A DNA stretch of 64,000 bases from Oscarella lobularis (lineage: Eukaryota > Porifera > Homoscleromorpha > Homosclerophorida > Oscarellidae): the NCBI RefSeq assembly GCF_947507565.1, contig NC_089185.1:1860001-1924000 (forward strand), read 5' to 3'. Shown in pieces: positions 33,769-44,675 of this stretch (positions within the stretch are counted from its first letter, which is position 1; each line of letters opens with the position of its first letter). The position numbers and the translations under genes are program-made. Below the pieces are notes generated by a model. That model had not been told where the DNA came from and did not search any database. It worked only from the letters and a program-made list of their open reading frames with translations.

Positions 33769-34450
33769 ATGCCACCAAAACGAAAGCGCACCGGAAATAT
33801 CGGCAGATTATCTCGAGCTGCTAAAAGAACACGACTGGCGAGAGTGGCTAATTCAACGTCAAGCAATGCCGATCGCGTTTCCGAAAAAAATCATTCTGCC
33901 GGTCTCTGCAGCTCCGACGGTCAATTTAGGTCCGATGCAGATTCCTCTACTGTTTCTGAACGTGCAGAAGCGTCATCATCGTCTGTACATACCGAGTCCC
34001 CTCCTGGAGAGCAAACGGTTCAGAGCGACATTTCCCCAGATGCAAAGAGAATGAAGATCGCGAGATCCACTTCTGAGCAGCAGAATATACTGTCTCCACA
34101 AAATTCCTCTTCCACTGATCACCTCTGCTCCCGTTCGTCGTCGCCCTCTCTGCACTCCGCCGATCGTTCGTATTCTATTGAATCTATTTGTTCCAGTTCT
34201 ATTTCACGCGTCTCAGAATCGCTCCAAGCCGATCATTTGTACTCAACACCTAGGGACCAAAGCTCATCGCTCTGTTCGAACAGCCTGGCATCTCTTACCG
34301 CCATTTCGCCATGTGCTTCGGCTGTCCCCCTTCTTACCTTTTCTCGCACCTGAACGTCCAATAACAGAATTAATTTTACTGCAGTTTCGCTCCCCGGTCC
34401 ATCCAGCGCAGAACGTCTCTGTACTTCTGTATTGCGATGCGAAGGAATGA
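33769..34450 (+). pseudogene. Helitron Rep N-terminus, truncated
   Basis: Starts MPPKRKRTGNIGRLSRAAKR directly after an ATTTCCGCAG acceptor-like site, then a long serine-rich low-complexity stretch. A frameshift near 34330 precedes a last block resembling the cysteine-containing start of the conserved domain. All Rep and helicase motifs are missing. Confidence 0.75.
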
Positions 34451-34509
34451 TGACATTGTTGGCAAAGAATGTACACTGTAGCTAGCGCGTTTTAAGGGTG
34501 TGCCTGATA

Positions 34510-34602
34510 CGCCCATATATTCTGTATAAGAAGGATAACCACATATATATGAAGGATGACCATATATATATGAAGGATGACCATATATATATATATATAT
34601 GA
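34510..34602. repeat. AT-rich minisatellite
   Basis: Units of about 21 bases, ATATATATGAAGGATGACC, repeated three times and ending in a long AT run. Confidence 0.75.
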
Positions 34603-34817
34603 AACAGCGCACGCTACCCTTTTGACGGGTTTCGCGTTCCATAGGAAGTGGGCATATGTTGGCCCAGCTCTTGGTATTGATCTTTCTACGGCGTTCCACG
34701 TGCTTTCGATGGTGTTGGTGTGGGCACCGGAGAGTGCGTCTTTTTAGGTCATCGAATGATTGACCGTCAAATATTGGTATTCCTAAAGGAAAGGGATTAA
34801 AATTGCTTTTATTGAAA

Positions 34818-35350
34818 TTACTGCTTTTGTTCTTGATGGTCGAGGCAGTCGTACGCCTTCCACAGGTCGCTTATAATTGTTGTACATTCGTTGATGTTGT
34901 TCTTGATGATTGGAAGTAATGTTTCCCGCGACCTGTTTTCGACGACTTCAAAGAAGCATTTACGACTGCCTCTTTCGATGCCTCCAAAGACCGATTCTCC
35001 TTTGACGTAAAACACATTGCGGATGAATGACGTCAGTAAAAAAATGCAATTTATTTTTACCCGATGCACACGATTGTACTTTTGTTTCCCGAATTTACTT
35101 TCGTCGACTTCGACCATCTTTTCCGGGCCCCCGATCTCCGAGTGCCGCTCGACAAAGACGCTGCACACCTCTCGGCAAAAGGTGTCCAGCGTCTAGAATG
35201 GCGAGGGTGTGAGGGCGCTGTCGCACGGAGAGCCAAGTGACGTGCACAATTTGTAGCAGCGTCAAATTGGAGTTATCGAACCACGGTCCGCTTCGCACCG
35301 ACCGCTCCTTGTTCCATCTGGAACAGTGCCACAGATAGAGGTATTTGTCT
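34818..35350 (-). pseudogene. ISXO2-like (Merlin) transposase relic
   Basis: Right to left: a piece with RSGPWFDNSNLTLLQIV, then FVERHSEIGGPEKMVEVDES, the first catalytic D/E block of ISXO2-like transposases. After a possible intron comes GESVFGGIERGSRKCFFEVV, then LLPIIKNNINECTTIISDLW, the second D. WKAYDCL closes the reading, before the last catalytic residue. Frames shift between blocks. No terminal repeats found. Confidence 0.78.
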
Positions 35351-35939
35351 CTTCTGTGGCCAGTTCAAGGGCGAAAAGCGCGCTTAATCGGTAGATGGCA
35401 CGATGGAGACCGACGCGTTCCTTCTGCCGCCAAAAGACCCCGTCTCTGCGCCCACAAGAGGACGCCGTCGTCCGTCCATAGTAGTTCGTCGCGAAGGTTC
35501 CCCAGCAAAGAGTTCCGCGGTCATCGTTGACGGATTACATGTGCCTCTCCTACAAGAGCGCGCGCGGCGCGCTCGTAAGCCTATCTCCCCAGCGCTCACT
35601 TTCTTAGATTTTGCCCATAAGCGCACGGTGCGATGAACCAAAGATTTCGACACCTTTGATGGCATCGAGGCCGCAGCTAAAACCCAGCGCGCTCCGTCCG
35701 CGTTTCACTAAATCTGTTGTAGCACATGGGGCAAGTCATTTACGCTGCGATCGAGCTAAGATCTAGGCATGTTTTGTTGCAGCAAGGCCGCCGCAAAACC
35801 CCAAAGCGCTCCCTCCGCGTTGACCTAAATCTATTGAGACACCTGAGGGAAACTCCTACACTATGAGACGCCTGCCTGCTTATCACACCTTTATTGTGGC
35901 ATCGCTAAAAATGGTCATCTCTAATGCATAAAGTATAAT
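35351..35939. other. Unassigned region
   Basis: Open frames of up to 93 codons on both strands, without motifs. Confidence 0.4.
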
Positions 35940-35971
35940 ATGATCACAGAAAAAAAAAAGAGAACGGAAAG

Positions 35972-36060
35972 TGATAGCGCAACGGCGCCCAGAAAAAAGT
36001 CTCATGCCCAACGGCGACCAGAAAAAAAAGCCCAACGGCGCCCAGCGCAACGGCGCCTGA
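35972..36060. repeat. Short tandem repeat (CAACGGCGCCCAGAAAAA)
   Basis: Three to four imperfect units of AACGGCG(C/A)CCAG with A-rich spacers, just beyond the end of the gene at 36216-36677. Confidence 0.55.
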
Positions 36061-36215
36061 GAAAGTTACTTCACGCGCTTGGCGAGCTTGGCGTCGTGCT
36101 GCGCGCGCTGGAACGTCGTCAAACGTAGTGTCATCCGGACGGGCGGTAGCGTGAGCCGCGGCGGAGGGGGCCCTTGTCGGCTTTGCCATCGGCGTTAACT
36201 GCGGCGGAGGGGGTC

Positions 36216-36677
36216 CTATGTCGACTTTCTCGTCCGCGGGAGCGTTAACCGCGGCGAAGGAGGTCCTTCGTCGACTTTACCGTCGGCTGCAGAGTTAACG
36301 GAGGGGGTCTTTCGGAAGCCTCGTCGTTGTCGGTTTCGTTGTTGTCCCTTCCCTTCGCGTGTTCTGTCCTCCTCCTCCTCCTTCTCCTTGAGGTCCCCTA
36401 GAGAAAAGAAATTAGAAATAATTCCAAAGCTAAAAATAAACCTATATCGCATACAATGAATCCTTCTCTTGTCCCTCTCTCCTCTTTCTCGATCCTCGTC
36501 CCTTCCGCTGTCTGCTGCAACCTGTTGATCCTTCTCTACAGTTGCGATTACCTTTAAGTAATGGGTAACTAGAGAGTCCATGATTTTTTCGTGGTATTCC
36601 TTTCTGTGTTCGGCAAGCGTTTGCGCGATCGGGCAATCACGCGGGCGGAACGGGTTGATGTGGAGTGAGCATCTCAT
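36216..36677 (-). CDS. Two-exon unknown family, member A
   Basis: Exons 36677-36455 and 36397-36216, with a 57-nt GT-AG intron; 134 residues with no internal stop. The first exon (MRCSLHINPFRPRDC, then EHRKEYHEKIMDSLV) differs from members B and C. The second exon is charged (KEKEEEEDRTREGKGQQRN) and ends in SVNSAADGKVDEGPP, a motif repeated in the C-terminal region of member B. The nucleotide tail after the stop also matches member B down to its stop. The shared 3' half may mean exon exchange. I recognise no domain. Confidence 0.45.
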   Translation of the reverse strand: MRCSLHINPFRPRDCPIAQTLAEHRKEYHEKIMDSLVTHYLKVIATVEKDQQVAADSGRDEDRERGERDKRRIHCMRYRFIFSFGIISNFFSLGDLKEKEEEEDRTREGKGQQRNRQRRGFRKTPSVNSAADGKVDEGPPSPRLTLPRTRKST

Positions 36678-36689
36678 TCCTTTCGGCGG

Positions 36690-37257
36690 CGTGCCTGATT
36701 CCGCATAGCGCTGGTGCTCGGTTAATAAATAGAATTGTATCTAATTTTCTCTTATTACTCCGATTGCGATGCTCGCGTCCGACATGTTGTTCAATGAAAT
36801 TCGTAATTTAATTACGAGAATCAGGTGATAGTAAAAATTTTCGCTGATTTGCTGTTATCGCCATGGATTTAGTTCTATTCAAGGACGCCATCGAACAAGG
36901 TATAAATGCATATAAATCACAAATCAGTCTCAATTTCAGCCAATCAAGAGAAGTTTTGAACATCGGTTGCAATTATTGCGTTTTATTATATTCAATTTAT
37001 TTAGGAAAGATTGTACTTCACTTGAATACACCCCCTTCCCTCTCAAGTATCTTCACATGTGTCTCGTATCTCCTCACGTAGACCCCGTAGAGATCCTCCT
37101 TTCGCTCGAGACGCATTTTCTTCATGTCCAAGAGCCGCTGGACGCTAATTGACGCTCTTCCTGATACAGGGATTGCTCTCGAGGCAATCGCGAGCGTCGC
37201 GACGCTTGGCGACGCTCGGCAACGCTAGGAAAAGGTTTTCACAATTTTGCTTATGTC
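36690..37257. repeat. Dispersed repeat, copy 1, with inserted sequence
   Basis: TTCGCTGATTTGCTG near 36840 and the block 37141-37230 (GGATTGCTCTC, GAGGCAATCGCGAGCGTCGC) match 45340-45452, where the two parts are contiguous. About 280 extra bases lie between them here. CGAGCGTCGCGACGCT forms a palindrome. Confidence 0.6.
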
Positions 37258-37279
37258 CTTTTTGAATGCTTGGCGCATC

Positions 37280-37790
37280 AAAAAAAAGACGACTTCCAGG
37301 AGGAGTAAGAAAGCAGCGCTTTCATGCAGTTACCGTAATAATCGCGTACGTGATTGGATTTTGGAAAAACGGAGACTACGCCACAACTAGTGTCAAGACG
37401 ACTGATTCGGCTGGAATCAAAAAGAATTGCTAAGAAATATCCAGAATGTTCCGGATTTGTGGCTAGTCCAGGCTGGCTTGAGAAGTTTCTGAAAAGAAAC
37501 GGTTTCTCCCTGCAGGCAACAACAACTACGTGTCAAAAACCGCCGGTTAACAGTGTTACAAAAATTGTTGAAGTAATTTTGTACGTGCGAAAACTGCGCC
37601 AGGAGCACAATTATGACCTTTCAATTATTTTTGCGTGCGACGAGACTTCAGATCTGCTGAATCCTGTGAGGAAAGAATGTGTTGAAAGGCTCGAGACGTA
37701 ACTGTTCAAACCCTGGGACACGAGAAAGTCCACATTACGGTAATGCTGTGCGCTAAAGCCAATGGTATGGTTACGCAAAGTAATCCAGAC
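37280..37790 (+). pseudogene. Pogo/Tigger transposase fragment
   Basis: The Tc5-type helix-turn-helix block ASPGWLEKFLKRNGFSLQA is followed by TTTTCQKPP. Then come LSIIFACDETSDLL, with the first catalytic D, and HITVMLCAKANG. It is truncated after this and interrupted by stops. It belongs to the same subfamily as 50211-50868. Confidence 0.8.
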
Positions 37791-38269
37791 TGCAATGACA
37801 TATCAGCAACAGAAGATAAACCAGACTTTTTTATTTCTCACTTACCCTCGATAATGTACTCCTCGTCCAACTACCTGTTTAAAGCATTACTTCACTACTG
37901 CAGTGTCAACAACTTATCGTCGCTGTCCGAAAAGTCTATACTGCAGGAGTAGTCCAGTTGTCCGATGGGGTCGGCTTCGCGTCGGTTTTTAGCGAATTCT
38001 TCTTTGGCGGCTGAGATCAAAGATTTCAAAGTTGGAGGACTCGGGTCCTGTTCAGACGGTGAGTCCTGTCATAAAAAGTGGTCCGGACAGAAAAGCTGTC
38101 AAGGATCATAATTCGGTCAATTAAAAGTGATTCGGAAAAACTTAATGGGTAAGAAAATGGTCTGGGACTACATTTCTAAAGTGGTACGGGGGAGGGGGCG
38201 AGTTTGTTTCAGAACAGTTGTGCTCAAGTGTATCAATATAGCTCAAAAAAAAGCCAGTGTAAATAATTT
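37791..38269. other. Unassigned region
   Basis: No coding motif. It may contain the 3' flank of the pogo fragment. Confidence 0.4.
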
Positions 38270-39656
38270 TATAACTTCTTTTTACCTCTGGTCAAATATC
38301 CAAAGAAGACTATATTCATCCATAGGATTTCTTCTCCGCGATGTCCACTGCGTTCTTCACATGATCCAAAAATTTGTCCCTTGTCCAATAGCCGTCACGA
38401 TTTGCTCCATATTCGATTATTTTTCTAGCTTCTTCTCTTGGTGCACCTGCAATAGAAACGTCATCATTATCTATCCTAAGATAGCCACCGTATTCTTCAA
38501 TTAAATCTGCAACCATGAGTCCTGATCCTCGGCCCTAAAAAATATCGTTAATTAGGTACATTTTTATGAAAGAATATTACCTTTGGTTTGATGGCAGTCT
38601 GATCAGGTTGGGCCCACATCATTCCTTGATCGTCATTAGACTGGAAAGAGGACTCGTCATGGTACAGAGACACTAGCTTTTTCACAGACGTCTGGTCACC
38701 TAAAACACAGCAAAAAAATAATGAATTTTATTTTATTTTAGTATGTCTTACCTATGGTATAAGCGATATCTGGAAGTCCGTCGTCTGGAAGAGGTGGCGG
38801 TTGATGAGTCGTTTGCAAGAGAAGAAGAGGGTCCAAAAATTGTTGTCGTTCTTGCAAAACGTCCGCCCTCTCATGGCCATCAAAATAAACCGACTTCCGG
38901 TTGGCACAGACTCGTCGAAAACCTAAACTGTGAAGAAAACGGGAAGCAGTGGAAATGGAAATGGCACGGGGAAAGCCATAAGGGAGATTTAATTTAGGAA
39001 TGATATTAGTATTAAGATTATACGCAAAGGATGCCAGGGTCATATTAGGGATGCCACGGACACAAGCATTGCTTCGCGCCCACTTAGAAGCCTTAGACTG
39101 CACATCCTCTTGACTAATCAATGAAGGGCGAGCATACTTCCCGCGCAAGTACGGAGAGAACTCGCCTCCTCGTTCGATGAAATCCGTCCTCCAGTCCCGA
39201 ATGGTTCTTGCACTGCGTCCGACGATCTCTGCTGCGCTACGTGAAGCATCCATGATTTCGAGGTTGACGTCTCGTCTAAACAACTCATAAAGGACCAAGG
39301 AAATCATTTTCAAATCGTCTAAGGGTCGCGATTTGACCCAATTCACTGAAGCGTCCCAAACGTCGTCTTCTGAAAACGACAGCTCTTCATAATCCGACCC
39401 GCCCGGAAGGTGTCTCTGGAAGAGGAGGAGGCGGAGGCGGAGGAGGAAGAGGAGGTTCTCCTGAAGATGTGGGAGTTTCCTCGACATCGTGGGAGACGGA
39501 CGCTGATCCGGCCTGTCCCGACAAGAGGGATAGTCGTTCATTCAGATCGCGTCCGCGTTGAGTGTAGAGAGATTTTAGCTGTCGCTTCGATCGTTTTTCG
39601 GCCATCGTTTCGAAAGAACAAGAAATAGGTAAAGCGCGCAGGCCATCGCCTGGCAA
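38270..39656 (-). pseudogene. IS630/Tc1-like DDE transposase, copy 3 (truncated)
   Basis: Starts near 39605 (MAEKRSKRQLKSLY), then a polyproline stretch, a frameshift at about 39400, the DNA-binding region and the catalytic domain to YSLLWIFDQ. Introns of about 57 and 52 nt lie near 38701-38753 and 38535-38579, absent from copies 1 and 2 at these points. The first D is in HDESSFQSNDDQ. The gene ends at a GTAAAA donor just after the second D, so the glutamate exon is lost. A one-base insertion precedes WIFDQ. N-terminal 229 bases are duplicated at 9025-9253. Confidence 0.82.
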
Positions 39657-39865
39657 CGGGACGCCGTGCCTAACGGTCGGCTGAGCTAATCCAATTAAAC
39701 GTCACGTCACATGATGCCGCGAATCCATACCATTGGCTACGAAGAAGACTACGTTTTACGGCTGCGAGAAGGACGTCACTAAGTAGATTAGGGCCTCCCC
39801 ACCCCGGCGGTCGTTTCGGGGACCCCGTACGAGGTTCGGCTGCTGAGCTAGCGCACTTTACGGGA

Positions 39866-39891
39866 GTGGAAATTTATGCTGAGACGCACTG
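39866..39891 (-). repeat. Right terminal repeat of copy 3
   Basis: Read inward: CAGTGCGTCTCAGCATAAAT, close to the ends of the complete element. TA follows at 39892-39893. The left end was not found. Confidence 0.65.
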
Positions 39892-39987
39892 TACACTACT
39901 CTGACAACGCCTCCGGGGCGTCGGCGTATTGGCTCCTGATTGTCCAATCAAGCTGTAATCTAACAATCACACGAGGTCGAGTCTACA

Positions 39988-40678
39988 ATGAGCATCAACG
40001 TGTTTGATTTACAAAGGACAGAAATCCAGACATTCTTTTCATATCTCTACGCAATAGATGGCGGAAAAGTGACCAAGGGAACCGGAGCACCATTTTAGAA
40101 GCGGCCAAAGAAAACGTCAGGATAGGCCTAAACCAGCCTACATGGGTCCTCGTAAGTGAAAAACCTTAGAAAATTAAATACTAAGTCGTCATTAGGTTGT
40201 AATGATGTGCCTAAAAGCTGCAAGAAAAGAAATTAAGCCAGAAGCTATTCCATTTATGAGCTTTCGCAAGCCGAAGGTGGCCATTCAAGACGATGACGAA
40301 ACGGACGACGACGCTTCCCTTCCGCCGCCGCTAACTCTGCGGCCGCCGAGGCTCCCGAAGGATCCCCCTCCGCCGCCGCTGACTCAGCCTCCGACAACGG
40401 AAACCTGTGCGCCGACGAAGGACCCCCCGTTAACGCCGATGGGGAGGGACCCGCCCCCACCGCAGCTCAGGCTGCCGCCGGCGCGGAAGTTAACACTGCC
40501 GCAGACAAAGTCGTCGAAGGACACCCCGCAGTTACGTCCGATGGGAACGGACCCCCCCCCTCCCCCCGCCGCTCACGCTGCCGTTGAAAGGGCCCCTGCA
40601 AAGGAACTCCCTCCCCGCATGACGCTTCGTTCGCGCATTGTACCGGACGCCAAGCACGCCAACAAGAGCGACAAGTAA
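39988..40678 (+). pseudogene. Two-exon unknown family, member B
   Basis: Exon 1, 39988-40151 (MSINVFDLQRTEIQTFF), has a one-base loss near 40081, so the frame breaks. Intron 40152-40195 is 44 nt and in the same place as in member C. Exon 2 continues VVMMCLKAARKEIKPEAIPF, then a 120-residue proline-rich tail (KDPPPPPLTQPPTTE, with repeats of PPLTPMGRDPPPP). Read one frame over, the tail gives ADEGPPVNADGEGP units like those of members A and C. A second indel therefore probably moved it into the proline frame. Function unknown. Confidence 0.55.
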
Positions 40679-41122
40679 CTTTGCAAGGGCCTTTGCGCTG
40701 TTTCTTTCCTCATTTTTCTGTGATAATTATAATCATACTTGCGGTGAGCTAGCCTCGCAAGCCCTACCTGCACACTTTGATGAAACTGGCAGCATTAAAC
40801 GTAATTTCTGGCCGTGAAAACCGTTTAATATACATTGCAGTTTGTTCATAGTATATTAGTTTACTGAAAAGCAGAATTTTCTAGACCATTAAACAATAGG
40901 ATGACCACGTAGCGCCATCACTTTGTTTATGTCCCCATTACCCAGTGAGAACTATGTAACCATTTCTGTTTCCAATTTCCGTCCTAATGCCGTTGTCCAG
41001 TATAGAAACATTTAGGCTTTCATGTTTTATCTAGTATCTAAATCAATATTGAAATATTGGAATATTGCACCTGGAGTGGTATTTTAACGCCTCCGATTTG
41101 AACGCACGCTAGCAAAGAAATA
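40679..41122. other. Unassigned AT-rich spacer
   Basis: No feature recognised. Confidence 0.5.
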
Positions 41123-41383
41123 ATGTCGCATATAGAAGAAGAAGAAGCTTTGAGCGGTTTCGTACGCGAGCGAGTGGCCGCAGGAGCAACGCACGTTGAT
41201 ATCAGCCGAGATCTGCAATCGCTTTACCCCGGTGAAAGAGGCCTCTCTTCATCTTCGGTTCGCCGCTTCTGCGCAAGCAACAACGTCTCGCGAAGGTCTG
41301 GCCTGGACGTTAGCGAAGTCTTGGAAAGCGTGGCTTCCGCTGTCGCAGAGGTTAGAGTCGCTCCGGCGGTGGTACGCCACTTA
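41123..41383 (+). pseudogene. N-terminal piece of a second integrase-type transposon protein, interrupted
   Basis: MSHIEEEEALSGFVRERVAA, then PGERGLSSSSVRRFCASNN and RRSGLDVSEVLESVASAV. This is the N-terminal helix-turn-helix style of the integrase-core transposases common in corals and sponges. A pogo element is inserted at the TA at 41382-41383. Deleting the element and one TA keeps the frame open to 43270, but without recognisable core motifs. Confidence 0.5.
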
Positions 41384-43171
41384 CCGTACTCGCGCGATTA
41401 GAGCCCCTGGGACTCTATTGTTTCAAAGGTCCTCGGATATGGGGCTATAATCGAGAGTGGGGCTTTAATCGAAATGGGGCTTTATTGTTTCATTCAGTGC
41501 ATTGACACGCTACAGTACGTACAATAAACTTGTAATTTTAATTGGAAAGCACACTATTCATTTTCTGTTTCGCTGCTGTCTATCTCCGATGTATTTGCAG
41601 ATGTCAGCATCTCTTCATCTGCATCGCCATCATCAGACTCTTCTTCGGAGTCGTCATTTGAAACTACCGGTACATTATCTTTTTCGCGAAGATGTAATCC
41701 TGCTTCGCAGTCTCTTCCTGCCTTCATGCAAATTATTTTGTCATCTTCAATGCCATCTCGAGCTGTTGTGACGCCGCAGCCCTTAAAGGACTCTGAAATC
41801 ATGCTAGAACTGAGGCTGTTCCATGCTCTAACAACCCAGCTTACGACGTCTTCCAGAGGGGGAGGGCGAGGATTTCCGCTAGCAGTGTTGGTTTCTTTAC
41901 CAGAATCCAAGAATTCGTTATAGTACTCGCGAATTTTTGATTTGAAAGGGCCGTTCCAGCAGACGTCTGGAGCCTGGACGTACTTGGTACAGCCGCCTGG
42001 TATGACGGCTGATAATACTCCTAACTTCTTCAAATGAGATTTCGTTTCGTTGCTCACATGACAGCGAAAGCTATCTCATATAAGAAGTCGAGGTTGACGA
42101 AATAAAGACTGACCGAGAACTTCATCAATGAAAGCGTCTGTCAAGGATTGATTCATCCACGAAGTTCCTTTGTACTGAAGAAAAGCACTGCTGCCCCATT
42201 CTTGATCAAGGGAAGGAATTGAGCGTTTTCGAGGAAGAAGGATAAATGGCTTGCATTTGGAGCCATTTCCTTTAGCGCAAAGCATGACGGTAATTCTCAT
42301 TTTTTCAAGACCTGTTGTCTTGACGGACACTTCTTTCGATCCTTTTTCGGCGAGTGTCTTCCCAGAGAAGGAGTCTAACCAAACAGCCATTTCGTCGCAG
42401 GCAAAGACGTTGTTCATGGAGACGTTATTAATGGCAATAACCTCTCTGACGAAGCAAATGAAATCCACAATTTTTGGTACGTAATTCTCCGGAGTTTTCT
42501 GACAGGTAGTTGTTGCTCGACGAAGGCTAATTCTGTGCCGAGCTATAAACTTAGAGAGCCATCCGTCTTAGGCGGAGAAAGTCGTAGATCTGTAAAGTTC
42601 TTTTGATAATAACTCTTTGTAAATGGCAACGGCGGCTTTCTGCAGCCTAGTCCGACTGACAGCCAATTTACTCTGTCGGCGACTTTGAAAGAACTCGAAA
42701 AGCTGCTCTTCCAACTCGGGAAACTTTGGTTTTCTACCTCCTCCATCGCTACGAAATCTCTTCGGATTGGACGACTCCATTTTTTCTTTTTTTGCTCGCC
42801 ACGTGCGTATGGACTTCCTATCCACATGATATTTTGCTGCCGCGGCAGAAAGCGAATGTTGGGCAGCGTACGATACGGCTTCTAACTTAACCGACACAGA
42901 AATTGCTTTTCGAAAACGTCCCATAAAGCGGAGAGAAAGATGACGAAAACGAAGGAAGATACGGGTAGTTGAAATCGGTAAGTGCGGGTATGTTGCGGTG
43001 AACGGCATAGCAGGTGCTTTCACCTTACATGCCATAAGACGTGCTGTCTTCGAATACAGCCCCGGGGCAGTATTCGAGATGGGGCTTTAATTTTTCAACT
43101 CGTGGAGAAAGGGGGGCACTATACGAGAGGGGGCTCTAATTGAGAGTGGGGCTCTAATCGCGCGAGTACGG
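41384..43171 (-). mobile_element. Pogo-type transposon with perfect ends
   Basis: Perfect 23-bp inverted repeats, 41384-41406 and 43149-43171 (CCGTACTCGCGCGATTAGAG and CCC), with TA on both sides. Subterminal GGGGCT(T/A/C)TAAT motifs recur two or three times at each end. The element is 1788 bp and carries one minus-strand transposase. Confidence 0.92.
41554..42924 (-). pseudogene. Pogo transposase with two nonsense codons
   Basis: A single reading frame from MGRFRKAISVSVKLEAVSYA (42924) to 41554. An N-terminal psq-type helix-turn-helix is followed by the CENP-B/Tc5-type block GWLSKFIARHRISLRRATTT. The DDE domain has FACDEMAVWLD, then LLI-stop-DSFRCH, then QAPDVCWNGPFKSK, giving three aspartates as in pogo. 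An acidic tail closes it. The only lesions are TAA before the second binding block (about 42568) and TGA at about 42075, where related copies have tryptophan. Both are single-base changes. Confidence 0.9.
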
Positions 43172-43539
43172 TAACTGATCGACAATTGGTAGTGAATCTG
43201 AGTCTGACGGCACTGACTCAGAGTCTTACCCTGATTAGAAAATCGAGAAGAGGCGAATTTCGGAAGGCTTAGTTCAGGCCAAAAAACGAAAATGTACAGT
43301 CTCCGGGCTGATCTTTTCTCTCGTTGAATGAAAAATTACTGAAAAAGTATTTTGTCCGTGGATAAATGGAAGAAGGCGTTTTGGAGCAGCCGGCAGGCCT
43401 CGAAATAAGCTTTATGAAATTGTTGGACGTATGTCAGAATATAGTCGGACATTCAGATGCATGCAAAGTTTGGACAAACTAGGCGAAATGTAATACCCCG
43501 GTGCCTCAGTTAACTTGACATAACTGTCTATGAAACCTT
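43172..43539. other. Spacer between pogo and Gypsy relic
   Basis: Continuation of the interrupted frame to 43270, then no feature. Confidence 0.45.
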
Positions 43540-44455
43540 GTCAATATCCCACAACTTCACAAAATCGTCCTCCTCTTCCTCGATGAGACTTTCACTTGAA
43601 GAACTCTCGCTCTCCGATCCCGTTTCAAAATCCGTGGTATTTGTTTGATGACTGCGATTCCTTTTCCCATGTTCTCTCTTTCTGTAGCGCTTTCGTGATG
43701 ATTGGAAGGGGCTCCTTCTTTTTTGCACTCCACCATAGAGTTCTTCTAAGCGTGTTTCAATCCACACTAATCGCACTTTTCTCCTCCGTATTGAAGCTTT
43801 CCCTGTCGGCGAAGCGTCGCGGTCGTTCTTTTAGGCTTCGCAGCGACGCTTTTCGATGTTTCGGCTGCTTTCGGAGTGGCGGCTTTCGACTTTCCACGAT
43901 GGGCGTGAGAAACATGGTGCGTTGGCGCGCCGTCGACTTCCTCCGTTATCTGCTTCGATCGATACGCATTGAGTTCCGACGCTCGGAGAATCTGGACGCA
44001 CTTGTCCAGCGTAAGCGGGGTTTGATCGAAGAGTTTCTGGCGAACGCGTTGATTCCGGATGCCGTGCAGAAGTCTGTCCGTGACGGATTCGTCCTGCCTC
44101 TCCCAGAATTTGCAGGTGCGTGCGAGCTTCGAAACCACGGTTATGTAATCGTTGAGCGACTTGCCGGCTTCTTGATCTTGACGATAGAACTGGTAGCGCT
44201 CGAACTTGGCGTCGACTTTTGGTTAGCAGTATTCTCGGAACTTCGCGAGAATCGCATCTACTGTGATGTGAGCTTCCGGGACGGCGTCATCTTCATCTTC
44301 CGCGTCGGCCGGGGGCGTAAACGTGAACGTCTCGTATAGATCGAGAGCGGAGTCGCCGATGCCGTTGTGGAGTGCGGCGACTTGAGTTTCGCGATCTTCC
44401 TTTGTTATCTTCGCGGCTCGGGCGAAGTTTTTCCAAGCGCGCTTGAATTTCCTCC
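43540..44455 (-). pseudogene. Ty3/Gypsy gag relic
   Basis: Starts MEEIQARLEK near 44455; a frameshift follows within 50 bases. The body then reads HNGIGDSALDLYETF, a stop near 44224, then VSKLARTCKFWERQDESVTD, then LLHGIRNQRVRQKL and TLDKCVQILRASEL. This is the usual gag order of K02A2.6-like Gypsy elements. It ends in a decayed zinc knuckle (GEKCD, stop, CGLKHA). No pol is seen beyond. Confidence 0.82.
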
Positions 44456-44555
44456 ATTATTCGCCTTTGTGGGCCGGATCACTGAGGTTCAGCGCCTCGG
44501 GTACACGAGCGGTCGTCATGAGTGCGGTGGCCATAATCTGCCACGCCTGTCACCA

Positions 44556-44675
44556 TGTAACGTTCTGTGCTGTTGTCTTACAGGTAAGTAAGTGCACTAG
44601 AGCTAACAAGCCTAGGTATATATAAAACAGTTGATATTAACTAACTCAACTGAACTCCACTCATAACACGTAACA
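44556..44675 (-). repeat. Short Gypsy LTR and primer-binding site
   Basis: On the minus strand the LTR would run TGTTACGTG to ACGTTACA, 120 bp with TG/CA ends and a TATATATA core. TGGTGACAGGCGTGG, a primer-binding-site-like sequence, follows directly (44541-44555), about 85 bases before the gag start. The second LTR was not found. Confidence 0.6.

Larger units (their letters stand above)
32719..34450 (+). mobile_element. 5' part of a Helitron
   Basis: Begins TCTACACCACTA after an A, matching the start TCTCCACCACTA of the complete Helitron at 58242 and the known Helitron 5' TC end. A 1-kb leader follows that is homologous to 58242-59310 over long stretches. The element then runs into the N-terminal coding region and stops abruptly near 34450. 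Confidence 0.8.

Noticed and set aside
43596..44339. 247-codon plus-strand gene
   Set aside because: It is the mirror of the minus-strand Gypsy gag, which has recognisable blocks; the plus reading has none.
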